Assembly: GCA_945870325.1 (NCBI GenBank)
Contig: CAMBRQ010000021.1
Coordinates: 1-45,843 of the forward strand
From: an uncultured Dorea sp.
GTDB lineage: Bacteria; Bacillota; Clostridia; Lachnospirales; Lachnospiraceae
DNA: 45,843 nt
Direction: 5' to 3'
Shown one piece after another: positions 39,760 through 45,843 of this stretch. The notes under the pieces were generated by a model that was not told the DNA's origin, did no database searches, and worked only from the letters and a program-made list of their open reading frames with translations. Within the stretch, counting starts at the first letter, position 1, and every line of letters begins with the position of its first letter. Both the position numbers and the translations under genes were made by a program.

Positions 39760-40374
39760 ATGAAAGAGTATAAAAGAAAAGCACCCTGTACCATATTATT
39801 GGCAGCAGCGAATGTTATAGTGTTTTTTGTGCTTACATTCCAGGGAATGACAGAAGATGGAAGGTTCTTATTGGCGCATGGGGCAATGTATGTTCCGCTG
39901 GTTACAGAGCAAGGAGAATTCTATCGGCTACTCACTAGTATTTTTCTTCACTTTGGATTCGAGCATCTGATGAGCAATATGGTTATGTTGGTGCTGATCG
40001 GGTGGAACCTGGAAATTGAGATTGGGAAGATTAAGTTTATCATTATATATATTTTGAGTGGTTTGGGCGGAAATGCTCTGTCTGCATGGTGTGAGATGCA
40101 GACAGGTGATTATGCTGTGTCGGCAGGAGCATCGGGTGCAATATTTGGAATTGTTGGTGCCTTGCTGTATGTAGCAATCCGTAACAAAGGGCGCATTGGA
40201 GATATTACTGGCAGAGGACTTGTATTTATGGTTGCGCTTAGTTTGTATTATGGATTTACCAGCAGTGGTGTCGATAATATGGCGCATATTGGAGGACTGG
40301 TGTCAGGATTCCTATTAAGCGTTCTTCTGTACTGGAAGCGTAATAATGAAGGAAGTGCCTTTTCCCAGGCTTGA
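39760..40374 (+). CDS. Rhomboid family intramembrane serine protease
   Basis: 204 residues, six membrane helices. The catalytic pair is visible: Ser125 in SAGASGAIFGIVGAL and His176 in MAHIGGLVSGFLL; the oxyanion residues are in HFGFEHLMSNMVML (His and Asn). It cleaves membrane proteins within or near a helix. The ribosome site AGAGGTGA is somewhat far (about 12 nt). Its last 60 bp overlap the end of the convergent histidine kinase. Confidence 0.93.
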   Translation: MKEYKRKAPCTILLAAANVIVFFVLTFQGMTEDGRFLLAHGAMYVPLVTEQGEFYRLLTSIFLHFGFEHLMSNMVMLVLIGWNLEIEIGKIKFIIIYILSGLGGNALSAWCEMQTGDYAVSAGASGAIFGIVGALLYVAIRNKGRIGDITGRGLVFMVALSLYYGFTSSGVDNMAHIGGLVSGFLLSVLLYWKRNNEGSAFSQA

Positions 40375-41073
40375 TGTTACTGTGATGGAGCCTTGATGGG
40401 CGGTAATAATGCGCCTGGCAATGGCAAGACCAAGACCGGTTCCGTTCGATTTGTGGGTAACAAATGGCTCGAAGATAGAAGGCAGGTTTTCTTCGGATAT
40501 TCCGCAGCCGGTATCAGTTATTTTAATCTGAAGTATTGTGTCTTTGTTTGTAAGGCTTGCATTCAGAGTGATTGATGGATGCTTACAATCCGGGCAGGAG
40601 ACAACGGCATCTCTTGCATTGCTTAAGAGGTTCAGCAGTGTCTGCCTGATTTTGATAGAGTCTATTGTGATTACCGGTAAGTTTGGTGCAATTCTGGAGG
40701 TGAATTCAATCTCAGTGTCCAGAATTGAAGATGCGAAGGACAGAGCCAGTGTTTTTAAGAAGACATCTGCATTAATATCGGACAGGGTCAGCCGCTCTCC
40801 ATTATTATAGGAAGATAGTTCTTCTAACAGTTGCTTCATGTACTCGATGTCCTGATGCATGGCATCCCAGTGACGGAAGGATAAGACTTCCGGGTGTTGA
40901 GTTTCGATTAACTGTAAAGTGCTATATACAAGTGTAAGTGGATTACGAATCTCATGGCTTATGGTGCTGATCTCCATTCTTTGAGATTCGAGAAGTCTTG
41001 TGAGAAGTTCTTTTTTCTCAGGACTTTCTTCCATAATCTGTTGCAAGTTGTCGTAGTCTGTCGTTGAAAACAT
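40315..41073 (-). CDS. Soluble orphan sensor histidine kinase
   Basis: 252 residues from ATG 41073 (FSTTDYDNLQQIMEE), with AAAGGGG upstream; a longer in-frame start at 41130 is less likely. There is no membrane segment and no named sensor domain. HisKA helices with the phosphorylated His40 in STISHEIRNPLTL, then the ATPase domain: N box LLNLLSNARDAV, G1 TDTGCGISE, F box FEPFV, G2 GTGLGLAIARRI. It resembles KinB/spore-type or PilS-like cytosolic kinases. No response regulator lies nearby, so its partner is unknown; in a spore-former it might feed Spo0A, which is speculation. Confidence 0.9.
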   Translation of the reverse strand: MFSTTDYDNLQQIMEESPEKKELLTRLLESQRMEISTISHEIRNPLTLVYSTLQLIETQHPEVLSFRHWDAMHQDIEYMKQLLEELSSYNNGERLTLSDINADVFLKTLALSFASSILDTEIEFTSRIAPNLPVITIDSIKIRQTLLNLLSNARDAVVSCPDCKHPSITLNASLTNKDTILQIKITDTGCGISEENLPSIFEPFVTHKSNGTGLGLAIARRIITAHQGSITVTSSLGKGTSFIITLPVQKNA

Positions 41074-41161
41074 AGTAATTACCGCCCCTTTCTGATGTAT
41101 CAGTTTAGCATCGGCGGTTAAAATAATCAATTATTATTTTTGAGGAAAGAAGGCTGATAAT

Positions 41162-41569
41162 ATGAAGGATGAAAATTGCATATTTTGTAAACTTGCTAAT
41201 GGAGAGATACCGACATCTACTTTATATGAGGACGATGATTTTCGTGTAATTCTAGATGCAAGCCCGGCATCTAAGGGGCATGCACTAATTCTTCCAAAGG
41301 AGCATTATGCAAATCTCTATGAATTAGACGATGAAGTAGCAGCAAAAGTACTGGTTCTTGCTAAGAAGATGATTACAAAACTCACAGATGTTCTTGGATG
41401 TGATGGTTACAATATCGTTCAGAATAACGGAGAGGCTGCGGGACAGACGGTATTCCATTTCCATCTGCATATGATTCCAAGATATAAGGATGACAGCGTA
41501 GGACTTGGATGGAAGATGGGAGAATTAACAGAAGAGGATAAAGAGGATATCTTAAGTAAGATAAAATAG
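41162..41569 (+). CDS. HIT family protein (HINT-type nucleotide hydrolase)
   Basis: 135 residues. N-terminal zinc-like CIFCKLANGEIP, and the histidine triad HFHLHMIPR near residue 99. It hydrolyses AMP-lysine or related adenosine phosphoramidates. GAGGAAAG precedes the ATG. Its stop overlaps by one base the GTG of the sigma factor gene, so both are in one operon. Confidence 0.94.
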   Translation: MKDENCIFCKLANGEIPTSTLYEDDDFRVILDASPASKGHALILPKEHYANLYELDDEVAAKVLVLAKKMITKLTDVLGCDGYNIVQNNGEAAGQTVFHFHLHMIPRYKDDSVGLGWKMGELTEEDKEDILSKIK

Positions 41570-42153
41570 TGTTGGAAGCGAAGGATGAGTCAGTGGGAAT
41601 CGAGTCAAAAGAAAATTCTATCTTCGATACAATCTATAATAGCAATTTTGAGATTGTATACAAGGTAGCCTTGAAATACTCCAGAAATCATCATGCGGCA
41701 GAAGAGATTGCACAGAATGTATTTATAAAATTATATCTGAATATTGATCATATCAACGTAGATGCTGCAAGATCTTGGTTAATTCTGACGGCGAAATATA
41801 TGGCGTTGAATCTGAAAAGAGACAGAGCGCGTGAGTATCTGGTAGAAGATCTGAGCATGGAAGAAGAAACGATTCTTGCTGATTCGGGTGAAAGCCCTGA
41901 AGAGGTCTTCGTCAGAAAGATAAAACAGCGGGAATTCGTGGAGTTGAAAGAAGATATATTTGCAGCATTGTATGAGAAGAATCCGAGATGGTATGATGCG
42001 ATTACGATTTCGTATGTTTTGGAAAAGCCGCAGAAGGAAGTTGCCGAAAACATGGGTGTAACTCTGGAAGTGTTACATAGTATGCTGTATAGAGCAAGAA
42101 AGTGGATAAAAGAAAATTATAAAGATGAGTATGACCACTTGCATAAAGACTAA
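41569..42153 (+). CDS. ECF-like sigma-70 family factor
   Basis: 194 residues from GTG 41569; a later start is possible because no clear ribosome site precedes it. Region 2 at about 20-90 (FEIVYKVALKYSRNHHAAEE, IAQNVFIKLYLNI, AARSWLILTAKYMALNLKR) and region 4 at about 125-185 (RWYDAITISYVLEKPQKEVAENM, LHSMLYRARKWIKENY). Coupled to the HIT gene. The protein at 43727-44587, with DUF4367-like features, could be its partner although murG lies between them. A terminator follows directly. Confidence 0.87.
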   Translation: MLEAKDESVGIESKENSIFDTIYNSNFEIVYKVALKYSRNHHAAEEIAQNVFIKLYLNIDHINVDAARSWLILTAKYMALNLKRDRAREYLVEDLSMEEETILADSGESPEEVFVRKIKQREFVELKEDIFAALYEKNPRWYDAITISYVLEKPQKEVAENMGVTLEVLHSMLYRARKWIKENYKDEYDHLHKD

Positions 42154-42183
42154 AAACAGGTGCCGTATTGACACCTGTTTTCT
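42152..42183. terminator. Terminator between sigma factor and murG
   Basis: AAAACAGGTG and CACCTGTTTT are exact complements with a 9-nt loop, and A/T tracts on both sides make it bidirectional. Confidence 0.9.
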
Positions 42184-42223
42184 ATAAATCAATGTAGTGG
42201 ATTATATCTGTATATGAATAGAG

Positions 42224-43291
42224 TTATTTGGATGTTACAGATTCAATCAGATCAATAATAGTATCGATTGAATTCTGCTGTGGAGACTGCTTCATAGCAT
42301 CTATGTATGTCTCGCGGTTTTCATACAGGTGGGTAATGGAATCAAGAAGGACTTCTTTGGTTAGTTCTTCCTCTTCCAGAACAATGCTGTATCCCTGGCG
42401 TTCAAAAGAACGGGCATTCAGAATCTGGTCGCCGCGGCTTGCGTTAGCGGAAAGTGGAATCAGGAGATTCGGTTTGTGCAGGGCAAGCAGTTCGCAGATG
42501 GCATTTGCTCCGGCTCGTGAGATTACGATATCGGTTAATGCAAAGAGATCTTTTAGTTCTTCTTTAATATATTCAAACTGAGCGTAGCCTTCAAGACCTT
42601 TTAATGAGTCGTCAACCTTTCCTTTTCCGCAAAGGTGTACGACTTGGAATGTCTTAAGTAGTTCTGGAAGAATACCGCGTACTGCATCATTGACTGCTAC
42701 GGAGCCAAGACTTCCGCCGACAACCATGATTACCGGCTTGTCGGATGTGAATCCGAGGAATTCCTTTGCCTTGTATTTATCGCCGGATAACAGTTCCTGA
42801 CGAATCGGAGAACCTGTTAGAACAGCTTTTCCATCCGGAAGGTGTTCCAAAGTCTCTGGGAAGTTACAGCATACTTTGGTTGCTGAAGGCAGGGATAATT
42901 TGTTTGCAAGACCAGGTGTCATATCAGATTCATGAATAATCGTTGGTACATGGCGGCTCTTTCCAGCAAGTACAACAGGAACAGATACAAAACCGCCTTT
43001 GGAAAAGATAACATCCGGTTTCAATATTTTTACCAGTTTCTTGGCTTCGCCCAGACCTTTGATTACTCGGAAAGGATCGGTGAAGTTCTGGACACTGAAG
43101 TAACGGCGTAATTTACCAGAAGAGATTCCGTGATAAGGAATGCCGAATTGTTCAATCAGTTCCTTCTCAATGCCGTTATAAGAGCCGATATAATGAATAT
43201 CATATTGTAATTCTTTGAGCCGTGGCAAGAGGGCAATGTTAGGTGTTACATGACCTGCGGTGCCGCCACCAGTTAGGATAATGCGTTTCAT
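42224..43291 (-). CDS. murG: Undecaprenyl-PP-MurNAc-pentapeptide-UDPGlcNAc GlcNAc transferase
   Basis: 355 residues. It adds GlcNAc to lipid I to give lipid II at the inner membrane face. The N-terminal GGGTAGHVTPNIAL glycine loop (8-21), FSKGGFVSVPVVLAG, HESDMTPGLANKL, the second loop VVGGSLGSVAVND and the UDP site ISRAGANAICELLAL are all present, as is the C-terminal RGDQILNA. AGGTCATT at the start gives GGGAGG 6 nt before the ATG. It stands alone instead of in a division cluster. Confidence 0.96.
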   Translation of the reverse strand: MKRIILTGGGTAGHVTPNIALLPRLKELQYDIHYIGSYNGIEKELIEQFGIPYHGISSGKLRRYFSVQNFTDPFRVIKGLGEAKKLVKILKPDVIFSKGGFVSVPVVLAGKSRHVPTIIHESDMTPGLANKLSLPSATKVCCNFPETLEHLPDGKAVLTGSPIRQELLSGDKYKAKEFLGFTSDKPVIMVVGGSLGSVAVNDAVRGILPELLKTFQVVHLCGKGKVDDSLKGLEGYAQFEYIKEELKDLFALTDIVISRAGANAICELLALHKPNLLIPLSANASRGDQILNARSFERQGYSIVLEEEELTKEVLLDSITHLYENRETYIDAMKQSPQQNSIDTIIDLIESVTSK

Positions 43292-43424
43292 AATGACCTC
43301 CCAATCGTGATAATATGTATAAATATGTTCGTACGATATACGTTATAACTATATTATACGTTTAGCGGGGATTTGGTCAAGAGAAAGAAAAAGATTTCGA
43401 GAGGGCTTAATGGTGAATGTTCAC

Positions 43425-43648
43425 GCTTCAACCAGTGGACGCCGTTCTGAGAGGAAATATGTTCCACGCAAACGGGGCAACATTCCGGTGAACTAACTGT
43501 TAACTGCGACTATAAGACATTCGGGAGAACCCTCATGTCTAAGTCTTCGTAAACAGTGGATTTCACCGCCATTAAGAACGCCCCTGAATTGCTTGCTTAG
43601 GAACACATTTCCTCTCAGAACTACTGCTTACTGGCTATAGTGTGAAGC
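43425..43648. repeat. Rod-like inverted-repeat element, possible structured RNA (copy F)
   Basis: About 224 nt fold into one long rod. Outer GCTTCA/TGAAGC and CCAGT/ACTGG, a 22-bp stem (43444-43465 with 43600-43621, one G-U), then GCAA/TTGC, GGGGC/GCCCC, CGGTGAA/TTTCACCG, AACTGTT/AACAGT, and a tip hairpin AGACAT/ATGTCT around GGGAGAACCC. It lies in the 435-bp gap between murG and an AT-rich gene pair. A 6S-like RNA is one possibility; a mobile palindromic element is another. The strand cannot be set. Confidence 0.7.
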
Positions 43649-43726
43649 ATAGGAGAGAAAGCGTTGTAGAGAGTGTTGGCTGTTAGTTGAATGTTAGGTA
43701 GTATTTAATTAATAAGAGGTATAGAT

Positions 43727-44587
43727 ATGAAGGAAAAGAAGGATCAACTGGAAGAAATCGTAAAAAGTGAATATGACAGGATGGCCCGGGAAGAAGAGGT
43801 TGAGATTCAGAATGATGGGGATATCTGTGTGCCGGAGGGGATGCAGGATGCTATACGTGAGCGGATTGAAAACCGGATTGGAGAAATGAAGAGAGAAAAG
43901 TCATATTCTGGATTGTCTGAGGAAGATCGCAGAGCGTTGGAACTGGGGAGAAAGATGCTGGCGGAAGAGGAAAAAGGAGAAAATACGGGTAAGGTTGTGC
44001 GGAAGAGGAAGCCGCTTAAGATTTATATTGGGTTGGTAGCGGTGTTGGTGATTGTGCTGGGGATGGGGATAACTAGCGTGGGTGGACCGGAGAAAATCGT
44101 GAAGATGGTAAAACAGGCGGTTGGAAATAGAGAAGTTGAGAAAATAAACTCTAGTGAAGATAATTGGGTGATTGTGGAAGAAAATGAAGAAGAGGCGTAT
44201 CAAACAATAAGTGAAGAATTTGGAATAGAACCTGTAAAAATTATTCATGGAGTCGTAGATATAGAGTTTCAAAGTTTAAATTTAGATAAAGAACTTCAAA
44301 TTGGAGAGGTGACTTATACACACGATGGGGAAAATATAGTTTATTTAATTAATGCATCGTATTTAAATTCATCATGGGGAATAGATGTTGAAGATGAAAA
44401 AGTCGCTCAACATGAAATTAAAAATGGGAAATGCATGATAACGGTTAAGGAGTATAAAATAAAAGATTCATCAACAGAGAGATATTCAGCAAGTTTTGAA
44501 TATCAAGGATTGGAATATTTTTTAATGGGAACTATGAAAAAAGAAGAATTTTATAATATTATAAATAGTTTGCATTTTGTTAGGTAA
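43727..44587 (+). CDS. Membrane protein of unknown function, DUF4367/anti-sigma-like architecture
   Basis: 286 residues. A charged cytoplasmic part (about 1-95; EYDRMAREEEVEIQNDGD, then PEGMQDAIRERIENRIGEM), one membrane helix (about 100-118, IYIGLVAVLVIVLGMGITS), and an external domain (about 150-286) containing VDIEFQSLNLDKELQIGEV and a terminal YFLMGTMKKEEFYNIINS typical of DUF4367-like domains. Lachnospiraceae proteins of this shape often sit beside ECF sigma genes, suggesting an anti-sigma role. From about 44150 onward the coding becomes markedly AT-rich compared with the first half. It lies between the two rod-like elements. Confidence 0.75.
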   Translation: MKEKKDQLEEIVKSEYDRMAREEEVEIQNDGDICVPEGMQDAIRERIENRIGEMKREKSYSGLSEEDRRALELGRKMLAEEEKGENTGKVVRKRKPLKIYIGLVAVLVIVLGMGITSVGGPEKIVKMVKQAVGNREVEKINSSEDNWVIVEENEEEAYQTISEEFGIEPVKIIHGVVDIEFQSLNLDKELQIGEVTYTHDGENIVYLINASYLNSSWGIDVEDEKVAQHEIKNGKCMITVKEYKIKDSSTERYSASFEYQGLEYFLMGTMKKEEFYNIINSLHFVR

Positions 44588-44662
44588 ATTGCGTCAGTTT
44601 TTGAAGAATTATGTGTTTATATATATGAGGGTAAAAGGAAGGATAGGAGGTGTTAAAGTAGA

Positions 44663-45145
44663 GTGAGAATAAAAATGACATCTGTATGTTGCACATTAAT
44701 GCTGTTAATGAGCATGCTACTTATATCAGCAAAAGATGTACAGGCGGCATCAGATGATCCGATTTTAGACGGTTCATATTTAACGTATGATGAGGAGTCT
44801 ATTGGTTATGATACAAAAATAACAAGAGGAGAAGATCTGCTTACTGGCTATTCAAAGTGTGTTCGTTTAGGACCCGGGAGACTTTATGCAGGTGGAACCA
44901 CAATTGCTGCACACACCGTAGAAAATGTGCAAATATCTGTTATTGTTGAGAGAGCACAAAAAGGTGATGACTCATGGTCGGGTTATGATAATTGGCATGC
45001 GGAAAATTCTGATACCGATAGAGTAGGATCAAATCGAGCTTTAGCTGTGGAAGGCGGTTATTATTATCGAGTTCGTTGCACACATTCAGCGAATTCTGAT
45101 ATGAGTAGTTCATTTACTGATGGAGTCTATATAGAAGAACCATAA
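44663..45145 (+). CDS. Small secreted protein of unknown function
   Basis: 160 residues, GTG start with AGGAGGTG at 44645-44652; an ATG at 44675 would be too far from that site. A signal peptide (about 1-29, ending DVQA|AS) is followed by a compact beta-rich domain (DGSYLTYDEESIGYDTKI, LGPGRLYAGGTTIAAHTVE, YYYRVRCTHSANSD) with two cysteines that could form a disulfide. It resembles the DUF6147 type of secreted Lachnospiraceae proteins, a weak recognition. Function unknown. AT-rich like the end of the preceding gene. Confidence 0.72.
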   Translation: MRIKMTSVCCTLMLLMSMLLISAKDVQAASDDPILDGSYLTYDEESIGYDTKITRGEDLLTGYSKCVRLGPGRLYAGGTTIAAHTVENVQISVIVERAQKGDDSWSGYDNWHAENSDTDRVGSNRALAVEGGYYYRVRCTHSANSDMSSSFTDGVYIEEP

Positions 45146-45292
45146 AATCAAAGTCCAAAGTATAAGAGAAAAAGAAGAAAATAATTAAAATAACAAAAAC
45201 ATAACAAAAAATTAAAAACAAAAAGCAATCAGAGTAAATTTTATTAAAAAACAAAACAAAAAACCGTAATTCAAAGAGAAAAAGTAAAAACC

Positions 45293-45434
45293 GGTTGGGG
45301 AGATTGTGGGAGGTGCCGTCCGCGGTGCATAAGTAGAAACTATTAATTTAATTTCGACCTTACATTGAGAAACCGTAGACCCACGAAACGGGTTAAAGTC
45401 GTCGTAGACGGCACTTCCCACAATCTCTCCAGCC
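45293..45434. repeat. Rod-like inverted-repeat element (copy S)
   Basis: A 28-bp closing stem (45293-45320 with 45407-45434, only G-U exceptions) encloses 86 nt. Inside, CGAC/GTCG and a CCC-ACGAAAC-GGG hairpin can form. The core shares collinear words with copy F: CGAC, ACATT, GA-AACC, and AAGTC-TCGTA-AC. The preceding stretch 45146-45290 has no gene and is unusually A-rich on this strand. Confidence 0.7.
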
Positions 45435-45462
45435 ACAAAAGAGAACGTAAAAGAGAACAGAG

Positions 45463-45498
45463 AAGGATACGAGGCACATGCTACGCTTCGTATCCTTT
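45463..45498 (+). terminator. Terminator after element S
   Basis: AAGGATACGA pairs with TCGTATCCTT (10 bp) and is followed by TTCGTTTT. It is oriented for plus-strand transcripts, so the cassette and element S may be one transcript. Confidence 0.8.
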
Positions 45499-45522
45499 TC
45501 GTTTTCAAGGTTCAAGAATCGA

Positions 45523-45765
45523 TTACTCTGCAATGGCTTTTTTCAATGCCTGTGCTAACTGATCCGGGCAGGATGTTGATTTAAAGCCACAGGTGATGCC
45601 CTCTATGCGGGAGATGGCATCATGTACATTCATTCCTTTCACCAGGCTTGCGATTCCCTGAGTGTTTCCGGCGCATCCGCCAACGAATTCTACATTTTTT
45701 ATTATATCTCCGTCCACATCAACTCTGATCAGTTGTGAACAGACACCAGATGGTTTATAATCCAT
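45523..45765 (-). CDS. TSCPD domain protein (TIGR03905 type)
   Basis: 80 residues. A single small domain with PSGVCSQLIRVDVDGDIIKNV, GGCAGNTQGIASLVKGM and the ending STSCPDQLAQAL that names the TSCPD family; its Cys residues (near 9, 31, 59 and 66) are the likely metal or redox sites. A similar domain occurs at the end of B12-dependent ribonucleotide reductases. The function of the free-standing form is unknown. AGGAGGC lies before the ATG. The remaining 78 bp to the window end hold no complete feature. Confidence 0.9.
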   Translation of the reverse strand: MDYKPSGVCSQLIRVDVDGDIIKNVEFVGGCAGNTQGIASLVKGMNVHDAISRIEGITCGFKSTSCPDQLAQALKKAIAE

Positions 45766-45843
45766 GTGTATAGCCTCCTTTGTACATAAATATCTTCTCG
45801 GAATCTTCAGCCCTTATTTCATAGGGCTTCCAGACTCCATTTT

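Noticed and set aside
43425-43648. RNase P RNA, tmRNA or SRP RNA
   Set aside because: None of the conserved core sequences I know for these RNAs is present; only the long rod fold is clear.
43425-45434. Integron attC sites flanking a cassette
   Set aside because: The rods lack the RYYYAAC/GTTRRRY ends in the right place and no integrase gene is in the window; kept only as an unexplained paired element.

Overview
The window looks like a chromosomal segment of an anaerobic, spore-forming gut Firmicute, most likely of the family Lachnospiraceae (Dorea/Coprococcus/Blautia type; the genus is a guess). The evidence is moderate-to-low GC with strong Shine-Dalgarno sites, rubrerythrins with a PerR-type regulator in place of aerobic defences, sporulation-linked genes (a BofA-like protein, a CwlD-like amidase and a GH18 hydrolase of the spore/cell-wall type), MecA, a Gram-positive Tad pilus locus without a secretin, and Lachnospiraceae-type proteins (DUF5702, DUF6382 and DUF1858 families).

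Layout. 1-300: end of a tRNA cluster (initiator Met, Phe, Lys). 421-2006: ECF sigma factor and its membrane partner. 2133-9794: peptide-use region with an M42 peptidase facing away from overlapping GntR and LysR regulators, then an M18 aminopeptidase, POT peptide transporter and aminopeptidase P operon. 9825-11814: two YitT-family membrane proteins bracketed by two related hairpin elements. 11854-14201: divergent aminotransferase and LysR regulator. 14358-15339: frameshifted Rpn-family gene. 15373-18161: promoter, yybP-ykoY (Mn2+) riboswitch, terminator and a P-type cation ATPase. 18280-19440: AI-2E family permease. 19596-21294 (minus): rubrerythrin, reverse rubrerythrin and PerR. 21470-23924: SH3-NlpC/P60 wall hydrolase behind a WalR-like box, a cluster of DnaA boxes, a DUF1858 protein and MecA. 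24402-27639: small conserved protein, GH18 hydrolase and CwlD-like amidase. 27624-30211: promoter, 112-bp tandem repeat leader, Sua5, upp and dCMP deaminase. 30344-30913: YaaL-like and BofA-like proteins. 30950-39329: complete Tad pilus operon. 39408-42153: second Rpn remnant, rhomboid protease, orphan histidine kinase, HIT protein and ECF sigma factor. 42224-43291: murG (minus). 43425-45498: AT-rich two-gene cassette between two long rod-like inverted-repeat elements. 45523-45765: TSCPD-domain protein.

How the genes work together. The peptide region couples uptake of di/tripeptides with cytoplasmic hydrolysis by three metallopeptidase families and two local regulators. The Tad region supplies the motor (CpaE, CpaF), platform (TadB, TadC), a 58-residue Flp pilin, TadE-like minor pilins and the prepilin peptidase; three substrates carry the same Gly|xxxxGlu processing site. 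The oxidative-stress block has a 7-1-7 operator in front of perR.

The most unusual signals are non-coding: the covarying hairpin pair around the YitT genes, the identical 112-bp tandem repeats inside the predicted leader of the sua5-upp operon, two rod-like elements that share a collinear core but have unrelated, fully compensated arms, and two pairs of abutting 9-bp DnaA boxes far from any replication gene. No complete insertion sequence, prophage or CRISPR array is visible.
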